Below are positions 1 through 8,035 of a stretch of DNA of 33,664 nt, one piece after another. The stretch is from Buttiauxella warmboldiae (lineage in GTDB: Bacteria > Pseudomonadota > Gammaproteobacteria > Enterobacterales > Enterobacteriaceae): NCBI RefSeq assembly GCF_003818135.1, contig NZ_RPOH01000029.1, positions 1 through 33,664 on the forward strand. The letters run 5' to 3'. Within the stretch, counting starts at the first letter, position 1, and each line of letters begins with the position of its first letter. The translations under genes and the position numbers were made by a program. The notes under the pieces were generated by a model. That model was given only the letters and a program-made list of their open reading frames with translations. It was not told the origin of the DNA and did no database searches.

Positions 1-19
1 CCAATTCCGCCACCTTCGC
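1..19 (-). tRNA. leuQ: tRNA-Leu (CAG type), 5' end only, cut by the window edge
   Basis: Read on the minus strand, these bases are GCGAAGGTGGCGGAATTGG, the acceptor 5' strand, D-stem and start of the D-loop of enterobacterial tRNA-Leu(CAG). The rest lies to the left of the window. In E. coli the tandem leuQ-leuP-leuV genes sit next to rsmC in this orientation, and a promoter lies directly upstream here. The anticodon is not visible, so the isoacceptor is assigned from the 5' sequence and the locus. The symbol assumes the first gene of the cluster is leuQ as in E. coli. Confidence 0.88.
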
Positions 20-57
20 ATACCCACAACACCGAAGTATTGTAACCACGGAGGCGC

Positions 58-85
58 ATTCTAGATGTTTTCTGCGCGTCGTCAA
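58..85 (-). promoter_or_regulatory. Promoter of the tRNA-Leu operon
   Basis: On the minus strand there is a -35 TTGACG (80-85), a 16-bp spacer and a -10 TAGAAT (58-63), followed by a GC-rich discriminator (GCGCCTCC). This is the arrangement of stable-RNA promoters under stringent (ppGpp) control. The tRNA 5' end lies about 40 bases downstream, leaving a short precursor leader. The elements are seen directly; stringent control is inferred from the GC-rich discriminator. Confidence 0.8.
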
Positions 86-98
86 TAGTTAATTTAGC

Positions 99-128
99 GC
101 CGCTTTTCTAATCGCTGTAAAAAGCGGC
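99..128 (-). terminator. Weak hairpin downstream of rsmC
   Basis: A 9-bp inverted repeat, GCCGCTTTT (99-107) and AAAAGCGGC (120-128), lies just past the rsmC stop codon and before the tRNA promoter. There is no clean T-run after the stem on the minus strand, so it may end rsmC transcription only partly or protect the 3' end of the message. Confidence 0.45.
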
Positions 129-139
129 ACAGCAAAGTG

Positions 140-1171
140 TTAGCGCTTCTTCACGCCACGCATAACCACTGAGCGGTAAACTTTGAAACGACCTGTCTGG
201 GCGATAACTTCGTGGTTGCCAAACGTTTCATCCAGCACGTCCGGATATGCCAGGAAAGCGTTGGCTACGATACGCAGCTCGCCGCCCATATTCAGGTGAC
301 GAACGGCACCACGGATCAGCTGGTGGGCGGCATCAAGGCTGGTTTGCAGGCCATCATGGAACGGTGGGTTAGAGATAATCATATCGAAGCGACCGTTCAC
401 TGCGGAATAGACGTTACTGGCGATAACCTCGCCCGCAATCTCATTCGCCGCAAGCGTTGCACGACTTGCTTCCACCGCAGGCGCTGAGACATCACACAGC
501 GTCAGACGAGCTTTAGGTGAATTTTTGGCAAGGGAAACCGCCAGCACGCCCGCGCCACAACCTACATCCAGCACTTTACCTTTGGTATGCGGCGTCAGCG
601 TGGAAAGCAGTAATTTACTGCCGGTATCCAGGCCATCGCGGCTGAACACGCCTGGCAGCGTTTTGATCGTCATGCCATCGTGCTGGTACTCATCCCACCA
701 GCATTGCGCATCAAACTGCGGCTGCTTTTCCAGACGACCATGATACAAGCCGCAACGACGCGCGCTGTCGATTTTATTCAGCGGGCTGAATTCGGCGAGT
801 ATTTGCTCCGCGCTACGCACGCCGCTGCGGTTTTCACCGACGACAAAAATATCGCTGCCAACCGGCATCAGCGACAGAATATTCATCAGCTGGAACTGCG
901 CTTCTGGCTTGTTCTTCGGCCAGTAATAAATCAGGGTATTGCAGTCGCCAATGGTGCTGGCGTCAGCCACCAGGCCGTATTGTGCCTCTTCACCCATCTG
1001 CGCGCTCAATACCTGCCAGTGGTGGTATTGTTGGCTGTGAACGCGACTGGCAGCCGTTTCGAAGCGGGCTGGCAGGTCGTCTTGTAAGTCACCGGCAAAC
1101 AGCACGCGGCTTTCGGTAAAATCATCGCTATGGCGCAGCAGCACTTCACTTGCCGGGGTTAACGCAGTCAT
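140..1171 (-). CDS. rsmC: 16S rRNA m2G1207 methyltransferase RsmC
   Basis: RsmC transfers a methyl group from S-adenosylmethionine to N2 of G1207 in 16S rRNA, acting on the assembled 30S subunit. The 343-residue protein has the length of the E. coli enzyme. Its N-terminal half is the degenerate methyltransferase-like domain of the family. The C-terminal half holds the SAM-binding motif VLDVGCGAG near residues 200-208 and the catalytic NPPF motif near 267-270. The start is the ATG at 1169-1171, because AGGAG-like bases (1179-1183) stand 7 bases upstream; the TTG just before it is too close to that site. It is transcribed divergently from holD. Recognition is by close similarity across the whole length. 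Confidence 0.97.
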   Translation of the reverse strand: MTALTPASEVLLRHSDDFTESRVLFAGDLQDDLPARFETAASRVHSQQYHHWQVLSAQMGEEAQYGLVADASTIGDCNTLIYYWPKNKPEAQFQLMNILSLMPVGSDIFVVGENRSGVRSAEQILAEFSPLNKIDSARRCGLYHGRLEKQPQFDAQCWWDEYQHDGMTIKTLPGVFSRDGLDTGSKLLLSTLTPHTKGKVLDVGCGAGVLAVSLAKNSPKARLTLCDVSAPAVEASRATLAANEIAGEVIASNVYSAVNGRFDMIISNPPFHDGLQTSLDAAHQLIRGAVRHLNMGGELRIVANAFLAYPDVLDETFGNHEVIAQTGRFKVYRSVVMRGVKKR

Positions 1172-1278
1172 CAAATTACTCCTGGGAAATCAGAACCGGG
1201 ATTATAGAGCTTTAATGGCGCATATTCGATGAATTTGCTATATTTGCGCCCCAATTGGCACTCTCACCTGGTTTCGCT

Positions 1279-1701
1279 ATGCCCCAAAGACCTTTGCGAC
1301 GTGACTGGTTGTTACAACAACTGGGCATTACCCAGTGGGAGCTGCGACGCCCGGCGGCATTGCAGGGCGAAATCGCCGTCTCACTGCATGAAAACGTCAA
1401 GCTATTGATGGTTGCTGAATCGCTTGCGGATTTAAGCGATCCGTTAGTTAACGATGTTTTGCGCAGCCTGAATCTGAACGCACAGCAGGTGATGCAGCTA
1501 ACGCCTGAACGCGCCGCGATGCTGCCGGATGGCAGCCGTTGTAATAGCTGGCGGTTAGGCGTGAATGAAGCACTCCCGCTTGCTGGCGCCCAGTTAGCGA
1601 CTCCCGAATTAAACGAGCTTTATCACAATGGCGCAGCCCGACAGGCGCTGTGGCAGCAAATTTGCGAACATGAAAACGATTTCTTCCCTCACCACCAGTG
1701 A
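1279..1701 (+). CDS. holD: DNA polymerase III psi subunit
   Basis: Psi joins chi (HolC) and bridges single-strand-binding protein to the clamp-loader complex of the replicative polymerase. The protein is 140 residues against 137 in E. coli. The N-terminal segment RRDWLLQQLGITQW, the inner QLTPERAAMLP stretch and the C-terminal DFFP are family hallmarks. The ATG at 1279 was chosen because it gives a family-like length. An in-frame TTG at 1255 would add eight residues and lies very near the likely transcript start (a TATATT -10-like box is at 1239-1244). No good ribosome site precedes either start, so the exact start is uncertain. The 3' end overlaps rimI by 32 bases, which suggests translational coupling. 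Confidence 0.93.
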   Translation: MPQRPLRRDWLLQQLGITQWELRRPAALQGEIAVSLHENVKLLMVAESLADLSDPLVNDVLRSLNLNAQQVMQLTPERAAMLPDGSRCNSWRLGVNEALPLAGAQLATPELNELYHNGAARQALWQQICEHENDFFPHHQ

Positions 1702-2113
1702 CTTGAGCCAGGCATACGCCATTGAACTTCGCAGCCATGCTTTCCCATGGAGTGAAAAGACCTTCGCCAGTAACGAAGGTGAGCGCTATTTAAATTTACG
1801 TCTCGACGTAGATGGCAAAATGGCGGCGTTTGCGGTGACGCAAGTCGTGCTGGATGAAGCGACGCTGTTTAATATTGCGGTCGATCCCGATTTTCAACGT
1901 CAGGGTTTGGGCCGCCAGTTGCTGGAGCACTTAATCAGCGAACTGGAAAAACGAGAGGTGTTCACCCTCTGGCTTGAAGTGCGCGCGTCGAACACGGCAG
2001 CGATTGCACTCTATGAGAGCCTGGGGTTTAACGAGGCGACGATTCGCCGTAACTACTACCCCACAAAAGAGGGTCGCGAAGATGCCATCATCATGGCATT
2101 ACCGTTAGGCTAA
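1670..2113 (+). CDS. rimI: Ribosomal protein bS18 N-alpha-acetyltransferase
   Basis: RimI acetylates the N-terminal alanine of ribosomal protein S18 with acetyl-CoA. It is a GNAT-fold enzyme of 147 residues (148 in E. coli). The acetyl-CoA-binding signature RQGLGR lies near residue 80, followed by the conserved LWLEVRASN and NYYP segments of the fold. The ATG at 1670, inside the end of holD, is preferred over upstream starts because MKTISSL matches the start of the E. coli protein. It is the second gene of holD-rimI-yjjG, with the next gene 18 bases downstream. Assignment rests on near-complete similarity to the E. coli protein. Confidence 0.96.
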   Translation: MKTISSLTTSDLSQAYAIELRSHAFPWSEKTFASNEGERYLNLRLDVDGKMAAFAVTQVVLDEATLFNIAVDPDFQRQGLGRQLLEHLISELEKREVFTLWLEVRASNTAAIALYESLGFNEATIRRNYYPTKEGREDAIIMALPLG

Positions 2114-2131
2114 TTTGAAAAAGGTGTGTTG

Positions 2132-2806
2132 ATGAACTGGGACTGGATTTTATTTGATGCTGACGAAACGTTATTTACCTTTGACGCTTTCGGCGGCCTA
2201 CAGCGCATGTTTCTTGATTATAGCGTGACGTTTACCGCTGAAGATTTCCAGGATTACCAGGCTGTTAACAAACCTTTGTGGGTCGATTATCAGAACGGCG
2301 CCATAAGCGCCCTTCATTTGCAGCATCAACGTTTTCAGGGTTGGTCGGAAAAATTGGCGGTGCCTGCGGGCGATTTGAATGCCGCTTTCCTCAACGCGAT
2401 GGCTGAGATTTGCGTGCCATTGCCTGGCGCGGTGTCTTTGCTTAATGCCCTAAAAGATAAAATAAAAATAGGCATTATCACCAACGGCTTTACGGCGTTG
2501 CAGCAAATTCGACTTGAGCGCACCGGCCTGCGGGATTACTTCGATTTGTTGGTGATTTCCGAACAAGTAGGTGTTGCAAAACCCGATGGTAAAATTTTTG
2601 ACTATACCTTTGAGCAAATGGGCCATCCGCCGCGCCATCGCGTATTGATGGTTGGCGATACCGCAGAGTCCGATATTTTAGGCGGCATGAATGCGGGAAT
2701 CGCGACCTGCTGGCTCAACGCCCACGCAAGAAGCTTGCCGGAAGGCATCCGACCGACCTGGGAAGTTGCCTCATTAAATGAACTGGAGCGATTGTTGTGT
2801 AATTGA
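2132..2806 (+). CDS. yjjG: Pyrimidine 5'-nucleotidase / dUMP phosphatase YjjG
   Basis: YjjG is a HAD-superfamily house-cleaning phosphatase that prefers dUMP, UMP and dTMP and also removes non-canonical pyrimidine nucleotides. The 224-residue protein has the nucleophile motif DADET (Asp9 and Asp11) in the first strand, a helical cap domain, the ITNG motif near residue 117 and the metal-binding GDTAESDI near residue 176. The start is the ATG at 2132, with AAGGTG upstream; two codons before it, GTG and TTG, are also in frame but lie too close to that site. It closes the holD-rimI-yjjG run and precedes a prfC promoter candidate. Confidence 0.95.
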   Translation: MNWDWILFDADETLFTFDAFGGLQRMFLDYSVTFTAEDFQDYQAVNKPLWVDYQNGAISALHLQHQRFQGWSEKLAVPAGDLNAAFLNAMAEICVPLPGAVSLLNALKDKIKIGIITNGFTALQQIRLERTGLRDYFDLLVISEQVGVAKPDGKIFDYTFEQMGHPPRHRVLMVGDTAESDILGGMNAGIATCWLNAHARSLPEGIRPTWEVASLNELERLLCN

Positions 2807-2824
2807 TGAATGCATCGACGCTGA

Positions 2825-2852
2825 TTGTTAAACCTGACCTGATGGGTAAAAT
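2825..2852 (+). promoter_or_regulatory. Candidate sigma-70 promoter of prfC
   Basis: TTGTTA (2825-2830) and TAAAAT (2847-2852) are separated by 16 bp in the yjjG-prfC gap, about 66 bases before the prfC start. Both boxes are close to consensus. No operator was recognised. Confidence 0.5.
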
Positions 2853-2917
2853 AGCCGCCAGGTAACGTTCATTTGCCGCACGGCTTTGTCTGTGCGCCAT
2901 TCACAGAAGATTTCATT

Positions 2918-4507
2918 ATGACTTTGTCTCCTTTTTTGCAAGAAGTGGGGAAACGCCGCACTTTTGCGATCATTTCTCACCCCGATGCCGGTAAAACCAC
3001 CATCACGGAAAAAGTGTTGCTGTTCGGACAGGCGATTCAAACCGCCGGTACGGTAAAAGGCCGTGGCTCCAGCCAGCATGCAAAATCTGACTGGATGGAA
3101 ATGGAAAAGCAGCGTGGTATTTCGATTACCACCTCCGTCATGCAATTCCCGTATCGCGACAGCCTGGTTAACCTGCTAGATACCCCAGGGCACGAAGACT
3201 TCTCCGAAGATACTTATCGTACTCTGACCGCTGTTGACTGTTGTTTGATGGTTATCGACGCCGCGAAGGGTGTAGAAGATCGTACCCGTAAGCTGATGGA
3301 AGTGACCCGTCTGCGTGATACGCCGATCCTCACCTTTATGAACAAACTCGACCGCGATATTCGCGACCCGATGGAAGTGATGGATGAAGTTGAACGCGAG
3401 CTGAAAATCGCCTGTTCACCGATCACATGGCCAATCGGTTGTGGCAAGTTGTTCAAAGGGGTTTATCACCTTTATAAAGACGAAACCTATCTCTACCAGA
3501 CCGGTAAAGGCCACACCATCCAGGAAGTGCGCATTGTTAAAGGGTTAGATAACCCTGAGCTGGACGTGGCTGTAGGTGAAGATCTGGCGGCGCAACTGCG
3601 TGACGAACTGGAGCTGGTTCAGGGTGCTTCTCACGAATTTGACCGTGAACTGTTCCTGGAAGGCGAACTGACCCCGGTCTTCTTCGGTACCGCATTGGGT
3701 AACTTTGGCGTTGACCATATGCTCGATGGCCTGGTTGAGTGGGCGCCTGCGCCAATGCCGCGTAAAACAGATACGCGTGAAGTGCAGGCCGCTGAAGATA
3801 AGTTCACCGGCTTTGTGTTTAAGATTCAGGCCAATATGGACCCGAAACACCGTGACCGCGTGGCATTTATGCGTGTGGTCTCCGGCAAATACGAAAAGGG
3901 CATGAAGCTGCGCCAGGTTCGTACCGGTAAAGACGTGGTGATTTCCGATGCGTTGACCTTTATGGCGGGCGACCGCTCGCACGTTGAAGAAGCCTTCCCT
4001 GGCGATATCATCGGCTTGCACAACCACGGCACCATCCAGATTGGCGACACCTTCACCCAGGGCGAGATGATGAAGTTCACCGGTATTCCGAACTTCGCAC
4101 CGGAGCTGTTCCGCCGTATTCGCCTGCGCGATCCGTTGAAGCAGAAGCAGTTGCTTAAAGGTCTGGTACAGCTTTCTGAAGAAGGGGCGGTGCAGGTGTT
4201 CCGTCCGGTTGCTAACAACGATCTGATTGTCGGCGCGGTTGGCGTGCTGCAGTTTGACGTGGTTGTGGCGCGTCTGAAAAGCGAATACAACGTGGAAGCG
4301 ATTTACGAGTCCGTAAACGTCTCGACGGCGCGCTGGGTGGAAAGCAGCGACGTGAAGAAGTTTGAAGAGTTCAAACGCAAAAACGAAATGCAGCTGGCGC
4401 TTGATGGCGGTGATAACCTCGCTTATATCGCGCCAACCATGGTTAACCTGAACCTGACGCAGGATCGTTACCCGGAAGTCACCTTCCGTAAAACCCGCGA
4501 GCATTAA
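2918..4507 (+). CDS. prfC: Peptide chain release factor 3 (RF3)
   Basis: RF3 is a translational GTPase that removes RF1 or RF2 from the ribosome after peptide release and takes part in post-peptidyl-transfer quality control. The 529-residue protein has exactly the E. coli length. The G domain shows SHPDAGKTT (P-loop, near residues 20-28), the RGIS switch I region, DTPGHEDF (near 87-94) and NKLD (near 141-144), followed by the beta-barrel domain II and the C-terminal domain ending in TREH. The ATG at 2918 fits [10 protein letters not shown]; an upstream in-frame start would give an unsupported 15-residue extension. A hairpin terminator follows. Confidence 0.98.
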   Translation: MTLSPFLQEVGKRRTFAIISHPDAGKTTITEKVLLFGQAIQTAGTVKGRGSSQHAKSDWMEMEKQRGISITTSVMQFPYRDSLVNLLDTPGHEDFSEDTYRTLTAVDCCLMVIDAAKGVEDRTRKLMEVTRLRDTPILTFMNKLDRDIRDPMEVMDEVERELKIACSPITWPIGCGKLFKGVYHLYKDETYLYQTGKGHTIQEVRIVKGLDNPELDVAVGEDLAAQLRDELELVQGASHEFDRELFLEGELTPVFFGTALGNFGVDHMLDGLVEWAPAPMPRKTDTREVQAAEDKFTGFVFKIQANMDPKHRDRVAFMRVVSGKYEKGMKLRQVRTGKDVVISDALTFMAGDRSHVEEAFPGDIIGLHNHGTIQIGDTFTQGEMMKFTGIPNFAPELFRRIRLRDPLKQKQLLKGLVQLSEEGAVQVFRPVANNDLIVGAVGVLQFDVVVARLKSEYNVEAIYESVNVSTARWVESSDVKKFEEFKRKNEMQLALDGGDNLAYIAPTMVNLNLTQDRYPEVTFRKTREH

Positions 4508-4516
4508 TCGTCTCTC

Positions 4517-4549
4517 AGGGCGCGGCAGCCACCGCGTCCTGCTACTTTT
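4517..4549 (+). terminator. prfC terminator
   Basis: Stem AGGGCGCGG (4517-4525) and CCGCGTCCT (4532-4540), 9 bp with one G-U pair, with a 6-base loop, followed by GCTAC and TTTT. It stands 10 bases after the prfC stop. The short, delayed T-run makes it moderately strong. Confidence 0.7.
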
Positions 4550-4859
4550 CCCATCTTATTAATCCCTTACGGAATGTTCTTAATTTCCGCCATTTCGCCC
4601 CTGCCTGCCTGTTTTTCACTCAGAGCCACCATGCAAATCTGTGATTGTTGTCTATATTTAACAAAGCAATGACAAATTAGTTGGTCGAATATGCCATGTA
4701 AATAATTTTTTCTGGCTTGTTCTTTCACTCTAATTTCGAATGGCGTTATTAAAAACTGAACGGAAACTTTTCGGGCTGTAGCAATTAGCCTGATGTTTAA
4801 GGAAAGCCGTTAACTAAGGCTTGTGCTCAAACTGCGAGCAAAACTACAGGAATTCATCG
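4550..4859. other. Non-coding osmY control region
   Basis: About 310 bases without a credible gene separate the prfC terminator from the osmY start. It is AT-rich, in contrast to the flanking genes, and holds a sigma-S-like -10 element (4651-4661). The roughly 195 bases between the predicted transcript start and the osmY ATG would be an untranslated leader. No further operator was identified by eye. Confidence 0.6.
4651..4661 (+). promoter_or_regulatory. Sigma-S-type extended -10 of osmY
   Basis: TCTATATTTAA matches the RpoS-preferred extended -10 pattern (K-C-T-A-Y-A-C/T-T-T-A-A) almost perfectly, including the C just before the hexamer. No good -35 is visible, which is usual for this class. 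In E. coli osmY is a standard RpoS-dependent gene induced by osmotic stress and stationary phase, so the same control is inferred here. Confidence 0.72.
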
Positions 4860-5477
4860 ATGACTATGACTACGACTAAGATTTCTAAAACTCTGTTGGC
4901 TGTGGTTCTGGGCTCTGTGCTGGCGGGCGGTAGCGCTCTGGCTGAAGAGACGATGTTGAACAAGACCGAATCTGCGGCTAATACCGCAGGTGAAAAAATT
5001 GATAGTTCGGTAAAAGACGTCGGTAACTTCATGGACGACAGCGCCATCACCGCCAAAGTGAAAGCCGCTCTGGTCGATCATAAAGACATTAAAAGCACCG
5101 ATATCTCAGTGAAAACTGACAAAAAAGTGGTGACGTTAAGTGGATTTGTAGAAAGCCAGGCTCAGGCTGAGCAGGCAGTTACCGTTGCAAAAGGTGTGGA
5201 AGGCGTGTCTTCCGTAAGCGACAAACTGCATGTGCGTGATGGCGCTGACAAATCTGTAAGCGGTTATGCAGGCGATACGGCAACCACCAGTGAAATTAAA
5301 GCTAAGCTGTTAGCCGATGACATCGTGCCTTCACGTAAAGTGAAAGTAGAAACCACAGAAGGCGTCGTTCAGCTATCGGGTACCGTGGATTCGAACGCAC
5401 AGTCTGCACGGGCCGAGAGTATCGCAAAAGCAGTTGATGGCGTTTCAAGCGTCAAAAACGACCTGAAAGTGAAGTAA
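4860..5477 (+). CDS. osmY: Periplasmic osmotically inducible BON-domain protein OsmY
   Basis: OsmY is a periplasmic stress protein with chaperone-like activity made in stationary phase and at high osmolarity. The 205-residue precursor (201 in E. coli) has a signal peptide with a lysine-containing N-region, a hydrophobic core and an ALA cleavage site after residue 28. Two BON domains follow, near residues 55-125 and 135-203, each with an SG(F/T)V turn after the VVxLSG strand. The start is the ATG at 4860 with AGGA at 4848-4851; the longer upstream frame has no ribosome site. The region just after the signal peptide differs most from E. coli. Confidence 0.96.
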   Translation: MTMTTTKISKTLLAVVLGSVLAGGSALAEETMLNKTESAANTAGEKIDSSVKDVGNFMDDSAITAKVKAALVDHKDIKSTDISVKTDKKVVTLSGFVESQAQAEQAVTVAKGVEGVSSVSDKLHVRDGADKSVSGYAGDTATTSEIKAKLLADDIVPSRKVKVETTEGVVQLSGTVDSNAQSARAESIAKAVDGVSSVKNDLKVK

Positions 5478-5615
5478 TAGCAAAGAGCGAAACTTTCCTC
5501 TCAGGCACAGCCGTGGGAGGGAGGCCGCAATATCGTTACTCAAATATCGCCAATGGGTGCGCAGCCGGCACCCATCCAGAAGCGATTCGGGTTCACTATG
5601 GTTAAGGAGAAGCTT

Positions 5616-5777
5616 ATGTTTCGTTGGGGCATTATTTTTCTGGTCATTGCGTTGATTGCAGCAGCACTGGGTTTTGGTACTCTCGCGGGTACTGCGGCAG
5701 GTGCGGCAAAAATTGTCTTCGTGGTAGGTATTATTCTGTTCCTGGTCAGCCTGTTTATGGGTCGAAAACGCCCATAG
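5616..5777 (+). CDS. ytjA: Small membrane protein YtjA (UPF0391)
   Basis: A 53-residue inner-membrane protein of unknown function, nearly identical to E. coli YtjA. It has two short hydrophobic segments (about residues 5-22 and 30-48) and a basic C-terminal end, GRKRP. The ATG at 5616 is chosen because AAGGAG stands 6 bases upstream (5604-5609); starts further upstream have no such site. It lies 138 bases after osmY in the same direction and may share its stress-regulated transcript, as no separate promoter was recognised. A strong hairpin follows. Confidence 0.93.
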   Translation: MFRWGIIFLVIALIAAALGFGTLAGTAAGAAKIVFVVGIILFLVSLFMGRKRP

Positions 5778-5804
5778 CGTGCTATAACAGTTAGAGACCG
5801 ACCA

Positions 5805-5832
5805 GAGAGCCAGTCTATGCAGACTGGCTCTC
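5805..5832 (+). terminator. Hairpin terminator after ytjA
   Basis: A perfect 12-bp stem, GAGAGCCAGTCT (5805-5816) and AGACTGGCTCTC (5821-5832), with a 4-base loop. The tail GCGTTGTT is only modestly T-rich, so termination may be partial, but stem stability is high. Confidence 0.7.
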
Positions 5833-5876
5833 GCGTTGTTAATCGATCAAAGCAAAAATCTAAAACCAGAATAAAT

Positions 5877-5997
5877 ATCCTTCAGATTTCGAGTTGCAAG
5901 TAGGCGGCCAGGGAAAGCATCCCCAGGAGCTTACTAAAGTAAGTGACTGGGGTGAGTGAGTGCAGCCAACACCCCTGCGGCTTGAAAGATGAAGGAT
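5877..5997. repeat. 121-bp intergenic palindromic repeat, complete copy
   Basis: The element starts with ATCCTTCA (5877-5884) and ends with its complement TGAAGGAT (5990-5997). The outer arms stay largely complementary for about 22 bases. The centre is also an inverted repeat: CCCCAG, gag, CTTACT, aa, AGTAAG, tga, CTGGGG. The right half matches a half copy at 24761-24812, with a 24-base identical block (5955-5978 against 24773-24796, opposite strand). It resembles the YPAL family of enterobacterial palindromic repeats as I remember it; the family name needs a database check. It ends 20 bases before the yjjU start, so any yjjU transcript begun upstream would carry it as a large hairpin. Confidence 0.85.
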
Positions 5998-6017
5998 TAA
6001 TAACCAAGGAAAGCAGG

Positions 6018-7091
6018 GTGGGACAAAGAATACCCGTAACGCTCGGCAATATTTCGCCGCTTGCGCTACAGTCTTTTGCCCCCGGGAAGCTTGCCATCGT
6101 TTGTGAAGGAGGTGGGCAGCGGGGGATATTTACAGCCGGCGTGCTGGATGAATTTATGCGCGCTAACTTCAACCCGTTTGATCTTTTTTTAGGCACCTCT
6201 GCCGGCGCGCAAAACCTTTCTGCCTATGTTTGTCACCAGCCAGGCTATGCCAGACGCGTCATTACTCGCTTTACCACAACCCGTGAATTTTTTGATCCTC
6301 TGCGCTTTGTACGCGGTGGTCATCTCATCGATCTCGACTGGCTGGTGGAGTCCACCGCCAGCAAAATCCCGCTCTCAATGACCACGGCGGAAAAGCTGTT
6401 TGCCTCCGGTAAAGCGTTCTATATGTGCGCCTGTCGCAGCGACGATTACTCGCCAGGCTATTTCACACCGGACAGCAACAGCTGGTTGAATCTGCTGAAA
6501 GCCTCAAGTGCGATTCCTGGGTTTTACCGCAGCGGGGTGGAGATAGACGGTATTGGCTATCAGGATGGAGGGATAAGTGATGCGGTACCGGTGCGGGAGG
6601 CCGTGCGCCTGGGGGCGGATACGCTGGTCGTGATTCGCACCGTGCCGTCGCAAATGTACTACACCCCTGAATGGTTTAAACGTATGGAACGCTGGCTTAG
6701 CGACAGCAGCCTGCAGCCGTTGCTTAATCTGGTCCATCAGCATGAAGCCAGCTACCGTGAAATACAGGCTTTTATTGAACAGCCGCCGGGAAAACTGCGT
6801 ATCTTCGAGATTTATCCGCCGAAACCGTTGATGAGTTCCGCATTAGGCAGCCGATTACCGGCGTTGAATACGGACTATAAAACTGGCCGGTTATGCGGGC
6901 GCTACTTCCTGGCAACCGTTGGGAAACTGCTCTCGGATAAACCGCCGATAAAACGCTATCACCCGCGCATTGTGGTGTCAGAGTCGGTGAGGGTTTCGCC
7001 AGCGCTGGTTACTCAGGAACCTTTATCCAAAGCGGTCATTGAAACGCCAGAGGCTAACGATGCTACTTTCAGTAATCAGGATACGGCGTGA
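6018..7091 (+). CDS. yjjU: Patatin-like phospholipase family protein YjjU
   Basis: YjjU is a predicted patatin-type serine lipid hydrolase; its natural substrate is unknown. The 357-residue length equals E. coli YjjU when the GTG at 6018 is used, and AAGGA (6006-6010) stands at the right distance before it. An in-frame upstream start at 5943 falls inside the palindromic repeat and is rejected. The oxyanion motif GGGQRG lies near residues 31-36, the nucleophile elbow GTSAG near 59-63, and the dyad aspartate in DGGISD near 190. It overlaps yjjV by four bases. The C-terminal tail is the least conserved part. Confidence 0.95.
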   Translation: MGQRIPVTLGNISPLALQSFAPGKLAIVCEGGGQRGIFTAGVLDEFMRANFNPFDLFLGTSAGAQNLSAYVCHQPGYARRVITRFTTTREFFDPLRFVRGGHLIDLDWLVESTASKIPLSMTTAEKLFASGKAFYMCACRSDDYSPGYFTPDSNSWLNLLKASSAIPGFYRSGVEIDGIGYQDGGISDAVPVREAVRLGADTLVVIRTVPSQMYYTPEWFKRMERWLSDSSLQPLLNLVHQHEASYREIQAFIEQPPGKLRIFEIYPPKPLMSSALGSRLPALNTDYKTGRLCGRYFLATVGKLLSDKPPIKRYHPRIVVSESVRVSPALVTQEPLSKAVIETPEANDATFSNQDTA

Positions 7092-7867
7092 AGATGACTT
7101 TTTACGACACCCATTGTCACTTTGATTTTCCGCCGTTTAGCGCTGACGAAATCAACAGCGTTGAACTTGCCGCGCAGGCGGGCGTGGAAAAAATCATTGT
7201 CCCGGCCATTGAAGCCGATCGCTTTAGCAAGGTCCTGACGCTGGCAGAAAATCACCCGGCGCTGTATGCCGCAATCGGTTTGCATCCGATTGTGATTCAT
7301 CGACACCAGGAGGCATCGCTGGCGCTACTCGAACACCATCTGCAACAGCGCCCGCCCAAACTGGTGGCGATAGGTGAGATTGGCCTTGATCTGTATATGG
7401 AAAACCCGCTTTTTGCTAAGCAGGAAGCGATGCTGGATGTGCAGCTAAAGCTGGCAAAACGTTACGACCTGCCGGTGATTCTCCACTCGCGCCGCACGCA
7501 CGACAAACTGGCCGCTCATTTGAAACGCCATGATTTACCGCGCACGGGCGTGGTACACGGCTTCGCGGGGAGCCTGCAGCAGGCTGAACGTTTTGTGGCA
7601 ATGGGGTATAAAATTGGTGTGGGGGGGACGATAACTTACCCCCGCGCCAGTAAAACGCGTGACGTTATGGCTCGCCTGCCCCTCAGCGCTCTGGTGCTGG
7701 AAACCGATGCTCCTGACATGCCGCTTAATGGCTGGCAGGGACAGCCTAATCGGCCGGAACGCATAGCGGAAATTTTTCACACGCTTTGTCAGCTGCGCTC
7801 AGAACCACCGAATGTGATGGCTGAAGCTTTCATTCATAACTGTCATAAACTGTTCAGAATGGAGTAG
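7088..7867 (+). CDS. yjjV: TatD-family metal-dependent hydrolase YjjV
   Basis: A TatD-type TIM-barrel metallohydrolase, paralogous to TatD; family members have DNase activity on damaged or apoptotic DNA, but the role of YjjV is not established. Metal-ligand motifs are visible: DTHCHFD near residues 7-13, GEIGLD near 97, HSRR near 135, VHGFAG near 159, and ETDAPD near 207. The GTG at 7088 overlaps the yjjU stop (GTGA), has AGGA 6 bases upstream and gives 259 residues, as in E. coli; the ATG at 7094 is possible but badly spaced. Coupled translation with yjjU is likely. Confidence 0.94.
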   Translation: MKMTFYDTHCHFDFPPFSADEINSVELAAQAGVEKIIVPAIEADRFSKVLTLAENHPALYAAIGLHPIVIHRHQEASLALLEHHLQQRPPKLVAIGEIGLDLYMENPLFAKQEAMLDVQLKLAKRYDLPVILHSRRTHDKLAAHLKRHDLPRTGVVHGFAGSLQQAERFVAMGYKIGVGGTITYPRASKTRDVMARLPLSALVLETDAPDMPLNGWQGQPNRPERIAEIFHTLCQLRSEPPNVMAEAFIHNCHKLFRME

Positions 7868-7876
7868 TCAGTGACA

Positions 7877-7898
7877 AAGTGTGATTTAGATCACCTTA
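7877..7898. promoter_or_regulatory. CRP site (CRP-2) of the nucleoside transporter promoter
   Basis: TGTGATTTAGATCACC (7880-7895) matches the CRP consensus TGTGA-N6-TCACA at 9 of 10 positions. It is centred at 7887.5, about 92 bp before the predicted transcript start (near 7980), just past the yjjV stop. This fits the cAMP-CRP control expected of nucleoside uptake. Confidence 0.8.
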
Positions 7899-7931
7899 TG
7901 AGATAAACATTTCCCTGGTATTGTAGAAATT

Positions 7932-7973
7932 CGTGATTGCCATAGCATTTGGCGCGGCTTGTAACGTTATAAT
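7932..7973 (+). promoter_or_regulatory. Transporter promoter: weak CRP site, LacI-type palindrome and -10 box
   Basis: A perfect -10 TATAAT lies at 7968-7973 with no -35 at the right distance. A weaker CRP-like site, CGTGA-ttgcca-TAGCA (7932-7947), is centred near -40.5, which would replace the -35. The near-palindrome TTGTAACGTTATAA (7959-7972), with a central CG like operators of the LacI/CytR family, covers the -10. Two CRP sites about 52 bp apart are the known layout of CytR-CRP promoters. Binding by CytR is inferred, not shown. Confidence 0.6.
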
Positions 7974-8035
7974 CCGCCCGTTGTTGATTTTTGGCTTGGT
8001 TTTCTTTTTTTTCAATCAATACACAGGGATTCTGT

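Noticed and set aside
3545-4504. 319-codon open frame on the minus strand
   Set aside because: Entirely antisense to prfC, which is certain by similarity; the translation resembles no known protein and no ribosome site or promoter supports it.
5943-6017. N-terminal extension of yjjU from an upstream start
   Set aside because: Those codons lie in the palindromic repeat; the GTG at 6018 has a ribosome site and gives the family length.
5882-6196. 104-codon minus-strand frame across the repeat
   Set aside because: Made of repeat sequence and the antisense of yjjU; the repeat is non-coding.
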